Positions 14,570-21,459 of a stretch of 26,059 nucleotides of DNA are shown here, in pieces. The DNA comes from a virus, in the IMG/VR virus record IMGVR_UViG_3300018080_000533, positions 1-26,059 of that record. One strand, written 5' to 3'. The notes under the pieces are model-generated. The model saw only the letters and a program-made list of their open reading frames with translations, was not told the DNA's origin and made no database searches. The position numbers and the translations under genes are program-made. Numbering within the stretch: the first letter of the stretch is position 1; each line of letters starts with the position of its first letter.

Positions 14570-14879
14570 CCTGGTCCCCCTCCATCTTGTTCTTCAGCCT
14601 ATGAAAATGAGTCTTGTATGACGCGCGGCTTCTCTTGGCAGTGAGAGCCTCTTTTTTCCAATGATCACGAACGACGTTGGCATTTCTGAGCTGTTGTTTC
14701 AGTCGAATATTCTCCTGTCCGAGATCGGACTGTTGAGAAAATATGTTGCTGCATCCGTTCGGGCAGTAGAATGGCCTCCGATCATTTCGGCGGGCGTCGA
14801 AGAATCCCTTTGGTGCGCCAAATGTGATGCCACAACGGCATGTGCGAAATTCCATACTTTTCCATCCGACATCAACCAT
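14562..14879 (-). CDS. Zinc-ribbon plus coiled-coil phage protein
   Basis: This 105-aa protein contains RTCRCGITFGAPKGFFDARR followed by RPFYCPNGCSNIF, giving CxC and CxxxC pairs for a zinc ribbon. A long coiled-coil follows (QENIRLKQQLRNANVVRDHW). A widespread phage family has the same ribbon and coil followed by a C2H2 finger; here the product stops before such a finger, so it seems a short version. The ATG at 14879 is preceded by GGGGAGGAAGC. It follows Gam directly. Nucleic-acid binding is likely but the role is unknown. Confidence 0.65.
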   Translation of the reverse strand: MVDVGWKSMEFRTCRCGITFGAPKGFFDARRNDRRPFYCPNGCSNIFSQQSDLGQENIRLKQQLRNANVVRDHWKKEALTAKRSRASYKTHFHRLKNKMEGDQDE

Positions 14880-14895
14880 GCTTCCTCCCCTGATA

Positions 14896-15405
14896 TCAGC
14901 CGACCTGGCGGACCTTGCAGGCCTCCCAGTCGATCTCGTATCCGAACACGTCCTTGAGCGTGCGCTTGGCCCCGATCTTGGAGAGGACGTCGTCCGGAAG
15001 CTTGGCGAGCTCGTTCTTGTCCGCGTTCTTCTTGACGATGAGGCATCCGTCGAGCTTTCGCCTTTCGAGCGCTGCGACGACTTCCTCGGCCTTGCTCGTG
15101 AACCGGATCGACGAAGACCGATGGAAGGAGATCTTCCCGTGGTAGAGTCTCTTGCTCCGGAGCTTTCCGAGGTCCTCCATGTGCGCCTTCGAGAACTCCT
15201 CGATGTCTTTTTCCAGTCGCTTGTGACGCTGGAGATCCGGCTCTGTCCTTTTCGCAAGCTCCTCTTTGAGATCCTGGATCTTCTTGTTGATCCTGGCCTC
15301 GGCCATCGACACCCGCGATTCGATCTGTGCGATCTCGTGTAGTGCCGAATCCACTTCGGCCCAGTCCTTGAGCACCGGTTCCGCCTTGATTTTTCGTCTT
15401 GCCAT
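14896..15405 (-). CDS. gam: Host-nuclease inhibitor Gam
   Basis: This 169-aa product matches Mu Gam: a lysine-rich start MARRKIKAEPVLKDWAEVDS, a long coiled-coil helix (ISRVSM-type AQIESRVSMAEARINKKIQD), then the compact domain KLRSKRLYHGKISFHRSSSI and LKDVFGYEIDWEACKVRQVG at the end. Gam, a Ku-like dimer, binds double-strand ends and protects them from exonucleases during transposition. AAAGGAGG lies seven bases before the ATG at 15405, which decides the start against a longer open frame. Length is typical. Confidence 0.9.
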   Translation of the reverse strand: MARRKIKAEPVLKDWAEVDSALHEIAQIESRVSMAEARINKKIQDLKEELAKRTEPDLQRHKRLEKDIEEFSKAHMEDLGKLRSKRLYHGKISFHRSSSIRFTSKAEEVVAALERRKLDGCLIVKKNADKNELAKLPDDVLSKIGAKRTLKDVFGYEIDWEACKVRQVG

Positions 15406-15424
15406 GACTTGGCCTCCTTTTTTT

Positions 15425-16063
15425 TTACAGACAAATGATCGGCCGCCTGAACTGCGTATTGCCAGGCAGGAAGCGGCCCTGAGCGTCCTTTTCCGATATC
15501 TCGTCCCGGATCGCTGGGTACTTCTGCCCGAGCTCGTGATCGGGGCGGATCTCGTAATTCGACCTCCAGGAGAACACACAATGAACCCGGCATTGATCGA
15601 CGTTCAGGAGCCAGATCCCCTTGGATCGAACCGGAAAGATCCACCGGATGTCGAGTCCGGTGATCGTTGTAAGAGCTTCCCCGGTGCCGGGATCTCGAAG
15701 GGGCTCGATCAAGAGACAGTTCCCGGGCCAGTCTTTTGATATGACCTTCCGGACATAGCCGCCTGCCGCGCCGGCGATCTTCAGGTGGGAATGCTTCTTT
15801 ACTCCATCCCCCTTGTATTCGATCTCGACGCCGTAGACCCGAATCCTTCCGCCGGCCACGAGGACGAGGCCGGTTCTGTTCTCCGCGTAGCCTGTGAAGT
15901 TTTCCACGGTGATGTCTCCGGAGGCGTACAGAATCACGCCTCCGCCGGCAGCTCTGCAGTTATCCAATTCAATATTGCCGTCGTGGCTGATCCTTTGGGG
16001 AGGAATGGTTTCATCCCTATAGACCAGGTTCGACGGCACGGACTCGATTTCGTTTCCCCTCAT
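15425..16063 (-). CDS. Beta-helix-like protein of unknown function
   Basis: The 212-aa product has no recognised family but shows repeating short strands: NIELDNCRAAGGGVILYASG, DITVENFTGYAENRTGLVLV, AGGRIRVYGVEIEYKGDGV, then LTTITGLDIRWIFPVRSKGI and WLLNVDQCRVHCVF. This rhythm (strand, turn, Asn/Gly) is like right-handed beta-helix or pectate-lyase-fold proteins. There is no signal peptide. AGGAG lies seven bases before the ATG. It is odd between Gam and a secreted protein, as beta-helix proteins are usually late tail spikes. It could be a cargo gene or a modification enzyme; this is open. Confidence 0.5.
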   Translation of the reverse strand: MRGNEIESVPSNLVYRDETIPPQRISHDGNIELDNCRAAGGGVILYASGDITVENFTGYAENRTGLVLVAGGRIRVYGVEIEYKGDGVKKHSHLKIAGAAGGYVRKVISKDWPGNCLLIEPLRDPGTGEALTTITGLDIRWIFPVRSKGIWLLNVDQCRVHCVFSWRSNYEIRPDHELGQKYPAIRDEISEKDAQGRFLPGNTQFRRPIICL

Positions 16064-16093
16064 TGACGATCTCCTTTGCTCGTCAATCTGTGA

Positions 16094-16471
16094 TCACCCT
16101 GATGTCCTCGTGCATCCCGGAGCCTGGAGATTCCGAAGCCCGAACGTCGGGTAATCGATCTGATAGGTCTCGCTGTCCGACCAGGCTGTCTCAGAGTACA
16201 CGAGCTGCCCGGTCTCTGGATCCGTGTATTCGGATCGGACTCCAACGTAATAGGATCCTCTGGAGATGGTTACTTCATACGGTGGCGCGGCCGTCACGCC
16301 GAGCTCGTCGATGGTCTCACCGGACTTGGCGAAGACCCTATACTGCTCCGCCCCATCTCCCGGATCCCAGGCGATTGAGAAGCTTTCCCCGTCGTGCCAT
16401 TGGTCCACCTGGGCAAAGACCACGACGACCGAAACCAGAACAACGACCGCTACGATCAGTGCCTTTTTCAT
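16094..16471 (-). CDS. Exported fibronectin-III-like protein
   Basis: This 125-aa protein starts with MKKALIVAVVVLVSVVVVFA, a clear signal peptide with a likely cleavage after VFA. The mature part has the fibronectin type III pattern: SFSIAWDPGDGAEQYRVFAK, a proline-containing turn, YEVTISRGSYYVGVRSEYTD and SETAWSDSETYQI. It would be secreted or periplasmic as one domain. GGAGGG lies three bases before the ATG. In tailed phages such domains usually decorate virions; a signal-bearing version in the early block is unusual and may alter the cell surface of a lysogen. Confidence 0.65.
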   Translation of the reverse strand: MKKALIVAVVVLVSVVVVFAQVDQWHDGESFSIAWDPGDGAEQYRVFAKSGETIDELGVTAAPPYEVTISRGSYYVGVRSEYTDPETGQLVYSETAWSDSETYQIDYPTFGLRNLQAPGCTRTSG

Positions 16472-16483
16472 GAGCCCTCCGAT

Positions 16484-16573
16484 CTACACTCCGAATTTGA
16501 GCAACAGCGCCAGGACTGCGCCCCAGGTTAGGATGTTGAGATAGATGAGCTTTCGACTGGCTTCCATTTCCAT
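16484..16573 (-). CDS. 29-aa membrane microprotein
   Basis: A short frame encodes MEMEASRKLIYLNILTWGAV followed by a hydrophobic stretch ALLLKFGV. GAGGAGG precedes the ATG at 16573 by six bases, a strong ribosome site. It sits snugly between two genes of the same operon. One transmembrane segment (about 9-27) is predicted by eye. Function is unknown. Confidence 0.5.
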   Translation of the reverse strand: MEMEASRKLIYLNILTWGAVLALLLKFGV

Positions 16574-16588
16574 GACTGTCCTCCTCTT

Positions 16589-16771
16589 CTAGATCTTGGT
16601 CGCGACAATTCTGTATCCTTCGACTCGACCGAGGTCGACGTGCTTCTGGCCGTCGGTGTTCTCGCGGACCCACCTTTTCACTGCCAGGTCGACGAGCTCC
16701 TCTGAAAATCTCTTCATCGTTTCCTCGGTGATTCTCATTTTTAAATTCGTCTCTCCCGCCATTTCCTGCAT
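16589..16771 (-). CDS. Small hypothetical protein
   Basis: This 60-aa frame gives MQEMAGETNLKMRITEETMK, then RFSEELVDLAVKRWVREN and a short beta end VEGYRIVATKI. It lies four bases after the winged-helix gene stop and has no strong Shine-Dalgarno; the internal ATG at 16762 is another possible start. The amphipathic helix and charged character suggest a small soluble protein. It is supported mainly by tight spacing in the operon. Confidence 0.45.
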   Translation of the reverse strand: MQEMAGETNLKMRITEETMKRFSEELVDLAVKRWVRENTDGQKHVDLGRVEGYRIVATKI

Positions 16772-16775
16772 CCAA

Positions 16776-17228
16776 TCAACTCTTCTTGGATTTCCTTGCC
16801 GCCCAGAAGCCCTTCGGCGCTTTCACCTGGTCCTTTTCGAGTCCATAGACCGGCTCCATTACGTTCAGACAATTCGGGCAAGGCCGTGATCCCAGTTTTT
16901 CGACAAATCCGTTTTTCTTCAGGAAGGCGATGACCTTCTGCGTATATCCTTTGCTCGTGCCGGCAAAGACCTGGACCTCACGTCTCGTGAAGCGGCGGTT
17001 GATCCGGATGAACTGCCAGATCTTCTCGAAGCTCGTGAGCCCGCGCCTCTCTGGCTTGTCTCCGACGTATCGATATTCCCTGATGAGCCACCTTTCCCTG
17101 AGCCCTCGCTGGATATGCTTTGTGGCTGCCGACTCCGACAGCGTATCCTCGCCCACCTTTTCCCGAAGTTCGTCCATCGTGAAATGCTCGATCTCCCAGG
17201 CTGCCTCTCTGAATTCATCCCTCTTCAT
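16776..17228 (-). CDS. Winged-helix protein following MuB
   Basis: The 150-aa product contains FTMDELREKVGEDTLSESAA followed by TKHIQRGLRERWLIREYRYV, then a second helix-turn-helix-like part, FTRREVQVFAGTSKGYTQKV with IAFLKKNGFVEKLGSRPCPN. CPNC at about residue 118 may be half a zinc site. It overlaps the MuB-like gene by 14 bases and probably is co-translated. Two winged-helix units in tandem suggest DNA binding. No exact family is recognised. Confidence 0.6.
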   Translation of the reverse strand: MKRDEFREAAWEIEHFTMDELREKVGEDTLSESAATKHIQRGLRERWLIREYRYVGDKPERRGLTSFEKIWQFIRINRRFTRREVQVFAGTSKGYTQKVIAFLKKNGFVEKLGSRPCPNCLNVMEPVYGLEKDQVKAPKGFWAARKSKKS

Positions 17229-17937
17229 GGTCTTTCCTCCCGAGGGCTGTTTTCTTCATGAGCAAGCGCACCATCACCTCGGTGATGGCATCAGACTTGT
17301 TGGCCTTGGCCATTCGCTCTAGGTGATAGAGCGCTACCGTGACCTCCCTGAAGTCCCCGGCTGTGGCCTTTCTCAAGATCTCGCTCGCCCCGGCCTCGGT
17401 CTTCAGATTCGCCCAGGTTTTGGCCAGAAAGGCGATCTCTCCCGGGGTGAGCGGTTGGAACTCGATGATCTGCGATAGCCTCGACCAGAACTGCCCTTTG
17501 CGGATGAGCTTGCCTGTGATCTGCTCCATGCCGATGAGGACAATCGGGATGTTGGTTTTGTCGTGGAGATCCCGGACTGTATCCAGCATCCTGGAATCGC
17601 GAAGCAGATAATCGGCCTCGTCGATGAACACGGGCCTGTCGCTCTTCCTCAATGCCTTCATGACTTGGCCGAAAAGCTGCGCTGTGTACCGCTCCGGGTA
17701 CTGCCGGAGCTCGGCGCAAAGATCCGTGAGCATCCAGTGCGGCGTCCATAGCGCCGCGCCCCTGAGATAGATGCTGTCGTGGTTCACTGCGTACCAGCTC
17801 ACGGCCTTTGTCTTGCCGAGGCCGGCGCGGCCGTAGATTAGCCCCAGCCCCGGGATCTCGGCGTCCCGGCCTTCCAGGGCACCCATTGCCTTGACAAGCT
17901 TTCGGATGTTGTCGGTTTCAACAAATGAGATCTTCAT
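17215..17937 (-). CDS. AAA+ transposition protein, MuB-like
   Basis: The 240-aa ATPase has Walker A GRAGLGKT at 36-43 and Walker B PVFIDEADYLL with D106/E107. Sensor-type IPIVLIGMEQ and a C-terminal helical lid (LTPGEIAFLAKTWANLKTEA) follow. It lies downstream of the transposase as MuB does. MuB-type proteins form ATP-dependent filaments on target DNA and stimulate the transposase. The N-terminal helix-turn-helix of Mu B itself (about 70 residues) is absent, making this the short form seen in many Mu-like phages. The start ATG at 17937 has GGAGGGG about nine bases upstream. The C-terminus overlaps the next gene. Confidence 0.88.
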   Translation of the reverse strand: MKISFVETDNIRKLVKAMGALEGRDAEIPGLGLIYGRAGLGKTKAVSWYAVNHDSIYLRGAALWTPHWMLTDLCAELRQYPERYTAQLFGQVMKALRKSDRPVFIDEADYLLRDSRMLDTVRDLHDKTNIPIVLIGMEQITGKLIRKGQFWSRLSQIIEFQPLTPGEIAFLAKTWANLKTEAGASEILRKATAGDFREVTVALYHLERMAKANKSDAITEVMVRLLMKKTALGRKDHEEG

Positions 17938-17986
17938 GAACCCCTCCCTCTAATGAAGTAAGTATCTTCTTTAATAAGCTGCTCGT

Positions 17987-18223
17987 TCACCCACCTCTTT
18001 TCCTGAGTTCATCAGCGGCTTTTATGAAATTCTGGATGTCGGCAAGGCATCCGGAGCTGTAGATGGCTTGGCACAGAGGGAAATAGCAATACTGCCTCCA
18101 CGGCCCATGCCACCTCACATGGCCCAAGATATGATCGGTCCTATTGTTCCTGCACTCCCAGACGGAGGTTTTCCCTTTGTCCTCTATCTTTACAAAATGA
18201 ATGTATTCATATCTGATGTTCAT
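17987..18223 (-). CDS. Small conserved phage protein, Trp/Cys-rich
   Basis: The 78-aa product starts MNIRYEYIHFVKIEDKGKTS and has VWECRNNRTDHILGHVRWHG, WRQYCYFPLCQAIYSSGC and ADIQNFIKAADELRKR. This layout (two strands, WRQYCYFP, a helix) recurs in many phages and prophages as a conserved hypothetical protein of unknown role. It overlaps the transposase gene as ATGA. Regular Cys residues do not form an evident zinc motif. Function unknown. Confidence 0.65.
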   Translation of the reverse strand: MNIRYEYIHFVKIEDKGKTSVWECRNNRTDHILGHVRWHGPWRQYCYFPLCQAIYSSGCLADIQNFIKAADELRKRGG

Positions 18224-20457
18224 TCTTTCCCTCCGAGCTTTTCCTTGAGCTGCTCCTCTTCGAACTGATACAGGCCCTTTGTCATCTGGTAGGCATCCGT
18301 CTTCTCGAATTCCGCCATGAACTCCTGATCATCGGCGTCGATTTCGATATCCCTAGCCCGCTGCTGCAGGAGCCACCTGTACCGCTCCTCGTCGTCTAGG
18401 AAGAGCGGGCGTTCATCGCTTTCACTCTTCAGCTCCACCAGGCGGGGCCCCTCACTCTCGGCATCCTCTATTTTCAAGGGGTCTGTTCTGTACCAGGCGG
18501 ATCGAGGGATCTGCGCGATTGCGGCCGAGCCCTCCTGGATGCGCTTTTCCTGCTCCTTGAGGAATTTGCGCTGGTAGGCCTGGAGCTTGGCTTTCCTCTT
18601 GAGCTCGGTGTCGTCCAGGAAGGATCCGTATCGCAGCGGCACAGCGTCGAACCAGTATTGCTCGCGGAAGAAGACTTTCGCGCGCCTCGTGTTCCAGGGA
18701 TCGTAAAGGACCCGGACATACTCTCCGATCACACGGTCCCAGGCTGCCGCGCCCTCGATGCTCGTGGGGATATCCGGCTCGTATTTGGTGCCGTTCAGGG
18801 TTAAGCCCCAACTGTGCATTTTGACGCGATCCTTGCGCATGAGCGCGAAATCGAGCACAGCCTCATGTACTGAATATGGAGTCTCCGGCACGAGGGCCGT
18901 CCAGACCTCGTTGGGACTCATTCCTCGCATGCCGTGCCCTTCCTGGGGCCGGTGGTGGTATTGATTGATGACCCAGTCGGTGAAACGCTCCTTGAAATCT
19001 TCGTACTCGAGGAAAAGCCCGCGCTTTCTTTCCCAGGCAAGCTTCTCGGGCTTCTCGTCCGGATTCGATCCGCACCACCCGGGAAGGCCTCGGGAGAAGT
19101 CCTGGACAACGTTGCGGAACATCCTCTCGATGGGCTTTGCCCAGGGATGGTAGGCGGTGGCATAGTGAGAGTGGATCCCCAGTCGTGCAAACACCCCACC
19201 CACGCGGATGCTCTTGACCTGGTGGTAGTCGTTCCCTCGCTTTTTCACCCAGGACCTCTGTTTTGGGTCATACTCGAGGTCGATGTAGAAGGGATCGATC
19301 CCGAAGGCCCGGAACTTTTCGATGAACGCCGGATAGTCGATCGAGCCCAGGGACTTCTCCTCGCCGATCAAGAATTTCGACTTATAGTCCTTGCCGTTAT
19401 CGATGTAGATCGACGCCGGTAGACCCTGCATGGGGAAGTCGGCGTGGTTTTTGGGTAGGATTGCGTTTCGCAACGCAAGTGCGATGGCCAGGGAGTTGGG
19501 CTGGAACGAGATCACCCATCCCATGAGCGCGCGTGTCCGCATGTCCATCCAGGCCGTGAGCCAGGGCCTGTAGACCTCTCCTTTGAATTTCACGAAGACG
19601 TCGAAGATATGGTGGTCGCCCACCCACATGAAGTTCGGAGGGATCTCCTCATAGTTGCGAAGGATCTTGATCGACCGGCCGGCCGTCCACTTTCTGGGCC
19701 CGGACCGGGTGAGGTCGGTAAGGCTCTGGGATATGTTCTCATCGAGGATCCGACGCAGGGAATTGTAGGACCCCACTTTCCATCCCTGTATTTCGGCCTC
19801 AGTCTTTAGATGATGGTAGATGTCCAGGAGGTTGAGCATCGTCTGATCGCAGTACTTCTCGACCGCATAAGCGATGGCCTCCGGAGAAAAGGAGTAGCAC
19901 TGGCCCCGTTTCTTCCCCCGTTGAGGAGCCAGGGCCGCGAGCTGCGCAATCACCTGGTCCCCGCCGTTTACTCCGGCCAGGGCCTGGTCGGCTGTTTTGA
20001 CGTATCGCAGAAGCGTCCGGCCGGAGATGTCGTTCTCGGCAGCCAGCGATTCAATTGCCTTGGTTGAACCAGGCTGTTGCCGGAGCTCCCTCGCGAGATT
20101 CACGAGCTTCATCCTCGCCACGGCCTCGTCCCGTTGCCAGTCCGGGGATCTGAACCAGGAGCGGATTGTCGGATCGGGGATCTTCTGCAGGGAGGGAGGA
20201 GTTGTAATCCCGGTGTATGTTTCTATATTATTATAATGTTGCTCCAGGTACCGGTTCTGGACCTCGACTGGAAGCGATTTTAATGCAACCAGTGTTTTAC
20301 TATTATCAGTCAGATCAGATCCTGGGCTTTTCTTGGCGAGATACTTTCTATCTTGAATCGCCTGGGAAATTGCTTGTTTTGTTACCCCCAACAGGTTGAC
20401 CAGGTCCATGAATGGAATCCATGTCTCTGTAGTAGATAACTTGTTAATATCACTCAT
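18220..20457 (-). CDS. DDE transposase, MuA-type
   Basis: This 745-aa recombinase has an N-terminal Mu DNA-binding winged helix (IPFMDLVNLLGVTKQAISQA, 14-33), a second helix-turn-helix part (ENDISGRTLLRYVKTADQAL, 141-160) and an RNase H-fold core. Candidate catalytic residues are D281 (WVGDHHIFDVF), D353 (YIDNGKDY) and E444 (KPIERMFRN). A C-terminal beta-barrel (IGEYVRVLYDPWNTRRAKVF) precedes an acidic tail that may contact the ATPase. The D2-to-E gap is longer than in Mu. It joins phage ends to target DNA in replicative transposition. GAGG lies upstream of the ATG at 20457. Confidence 0.95.
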   Translation of the reverse strand: MSDINKLSTTETWIPFMDLVNLLGVTKQAISQAIQDRKYLAKKSPGSDLTDNSKTLVALKSLPVEVQNRYLEQHYNNIETYTGITTPPSLQKIPDPTIRSWFRSPDWQRDEAVARMKLVNLARELRQQPGSTKAIESLAAENDISGRTLLRYVKTADQALAGVNGGDQVIAQLAALAPQRGKKRGQCYSFSPEAIAYAVEKYCDQTMLNLLDIYHHLKTEAEIQGWKVGSYNSLRRILDENISQSLTDLTRSGPRKWTAGRSIKILRNYEEIPPNFMWVGDHHIFDVFVKFKGEVYRPWLTAWMDMRTRALMGWVISFQPNSLAIALALRNAILPKNHADFPMQGLPASIYIDNGKDYKSKFLIGEEKSLGSIDYPAFIEKFRAFGIDPFYIDLEYDPKQRSWVKKRGNDYHQVKSIRVGGVFARLGIHSHYATAYHPWAKPIERMFRNVVQDFSRGLPGWCGSNPDEKPEKLAWERKRGLFLEYEDFKERFTDWVINQYHHRPQEGHGMRGMSPNEVWTALVPETPYSVHEAVLDFALMRKDRVKMHSWGLTLNGTKYEPDIPTSIEGAAAWDRVIGEYVRVLYDPWNTRRAKVFFREQYWFDAVPLRYGSFLDDTELKRKAKLQAYQRKFLKEQEKRIQEGSAAIAQIPRSAWYRTDPLKIEDAESEGPRLVELKSESDERPLFLDDEERYRWLLQQRARDIEIDADDQEFMAEFEKTDAYQMTKGLYQFEEEQLKEKLGGKE

Positions 20458-20599
20458 GGATTGCCTCTATTGTCAAAGATATGTTTTGATTGACCACTGA
20501 ATCGAGGATGTGGTCAACCAATCCTGGACTCATTTTCACCCGACTTTCACCGTCCATTTTCACCACATCGATCGCAGATAAATAACGCTGTTTGATCAA
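20450..20599 (-). CDS. Small protein preceding the transposase
   Basis: A 49-aa frame from a TTG at 20599 with GGGG six bases upstream reads MIKQRYLSAIDVVKMDGESR and then VKMSPGLVDHILDSVVNQNI. It sits between the regulator-like gene and the transposase, overlapping the latter by eight bases. A shorter start at an ATG near 20554 is possible. It is predicted helical; no family is recognised. Support is mostly positional. Confidence 0.4.
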   Translation of the reverse strand: MIKQRYLSAIDVVKMDGESRVKMSPGLVDHILDSVVNQNISLTIEAIHE

Positions 20600-20600
20600 A

Positions 20601-21080
20601 TCATGCCCCTTTTTCCATCTCTCCGAGGAATACCCTTCGCTTATTTCGCTCCTTCTTGAGGACCTCGATCTCCTCTTCAATCCGTTTGATTTCTGCGCGA
20701 AGAGCCTCAGGACCAGGCAGCACAAAAGACCCTGCGAATTTGGCCAGGAGTTTCAGGGGTTCTGTCGAACCGACCGCCTTGCAAAATGCCGGCAGGAATA
20801 TCGCAGGGAACCGGTGGCGTTCTTTGGATTCCGCGGTCCAGCTGTCGAGCATCGTCCTAGTGATGTCGATCCCGACGAGTTCGCTCATCTCTGCGGCTAT
20901 TTGGAATCTGGACTTGGGGGATTGCTTGAGACTTTCAGATATTATTGATCTGAACTGTAGGTCGACATTGAACGACCCAGAGAGCGGCGCGCCTTGGTCT
21001 CTCTCTATAACCTTTATAACAGCTTCAAATAGAGAAAGTTGCGCCGGATCTCTGTCTATTTTTTTCCTCCTCTTTGCCAT
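20601..21080 (-). CDS. Conserved early phage protein with coiled-coil end
   Basis: The 159-aa product begins MAKRRKKIDRDPAQLSLFEA, with a helical region containing SPKSRFQIAAEMSELVGIDI and TRTMLDSWTAESKERHRFPA, followed by FLPAFCKAVGSTEPLKLLAK and a C-terminal coiled coil (EALRAEIKRIEEEIEVLKKE). Proteins of this design occur next to Ner and the transposase in many Mu-like phages. The central part looks like a helix-turn-helix, so DNA binding is likely, but the role is unknown. AAGG lies seven bases before the ATG; an upstream TTG is less likely. Confidence 0.65.
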   Translation of the reverse strand: MAKRRKKIDRDPAQLSLFEAVIKVIERDQGAPLSGSFNVDLQFRSIISESLKQSPKSRFQIAAEMSELVGIDITRTMLDSWTAESKERHRFPAIFLPAFCKAVGSTEPLKLLAKFAGSFVLPGPEALRAEIKRIEEEIEVLKKERNKRRVFLGEMEKGA

Positions 21081-21111
21081 TGAAACACCTTCCAAGGTGT
21101 GCTAATAAGAA

Positions 21112-21128
21112 TTACTCATGATGAGTAA
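21112..21128. promoter_or_regulatory. Perfect 17-bp dyad between ner-like and next gene
   Basis: TTACTCAT-G-ATGAGTAA is a perfect inverted repeat around one central base. The one-base centre makes an RNA hairpin unlikely, so a protein-binding operator is the better guess. It lies in the 62-bp gap between the ner-like stop (21143) and the next start (21080). No other copy was found by eye. Confidence 0.5.
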
Positions 21129-21142
21129 AACCATGTTGAGAC

Positions 21143-21337
21143 TCACGACATTCCAGGCCAGAGGTCCTTCGTTTTTCTTTTCACGGCCCTGGCGATCGCC
21201 TTGCGGATCCTGGCCGAGTACATCCGCCCGTTGACTTCATGGCTAACAGCTGATCTGGAGATACCGAGACTTTGAGCTATCGCAGCCTGAGTAACACCAG
21301 CTTTAAGGAGCAGAATTTTGACCTCGAGCGGTTCCAT
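21143..21337 (-). CDS. Ner-like helix-turn-helix regulator
   Basis: This 64-aa protein contains GVTQAAIAQSLGISRSAVSH followed by EVNGRMYSARIRKAIARAVK, a compact lambda-repressor-like helix-turn-helix with a basic C-terminus. Its position as first gene of the leftward early operon, divergent from the repressor, is that of Mu ner, a Cro-like negative regulator of early and repressor transcription. The ATG at 21337 lacks a strong Shine-Dalgarno (GAGAGG is 18 bases upstream). Confidence 0.75.
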   Translation of the reverse strand: MEPLEVKILLLKAGVTQAAIAQSLGISRSAVSHEVNGRMYSARIRKAIARAVKRKTKDLWPGMS

Positions 21338-21393
21338 TCGTCTAAGTATTTGGCCTCTCTTCGGTGGGGGTCTAATTTTTTTTGATTCGTAGA

Positions 21394-21407
21394 CTCAACA
21401 GGTTGAG
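21394..21407. promoter_or_regulatory. Operator-like palindrome at the early transcription start
   Basis: CTCAAC-AG-GTTGAG has perfect six-base arms and overlaps the expected start point of the early promoter at about 21404. It is a plausible site for the Ner-like protein. A GTTGAGAC element also occurs near 21134. Confidence 0.45.
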
Positions 21408-21410
21408 ACC

Positions 21411-21440
21411 ATTATTAATTCATATATGAATATTTGTCAA
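21411..21440 (-). promoter_or_regulatory. Early promoter driving ner-like to late early genes
   Basis: On the minus strand, a consensus TTGACA (21440-21435) is followed 18 bases later by AATAAT (21416-21411), a 5/6 match to TATAAT. The leader to the ner-like ATG is about 67 bases. Being located at the divergent junction with the repressor, it corresponds to Mu Pe. The spacer carries the palindrome at 21418. Confidence 0.75.
21418..21431. promoter_or_regulatory. Repressor operator palindrome in the promoter spacer
   Basis: ATTCATATATGAAT is a perfect 14-bp palindrome lying between the -35 and -10 of the early promoter. Its half TATATGAA recurs exactly 30 bp away (21453-21460), ending at the A of the repressor start codon. 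Repressor binding in the spacer would shut off early transcription. The palindrome is seen; the bound protein is inferred. Confidence 0.6.
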
Positions 21441-21459
21441 GTATTTTTTTGGTATATGA

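Noticed and set aside
14562-15644. 360-codon minus-strand frame, Arg/Ser-rich
   Set aside because: Only the last 105 codons look real; the rest is a shadow of Gam and the beta-helix-like gene.
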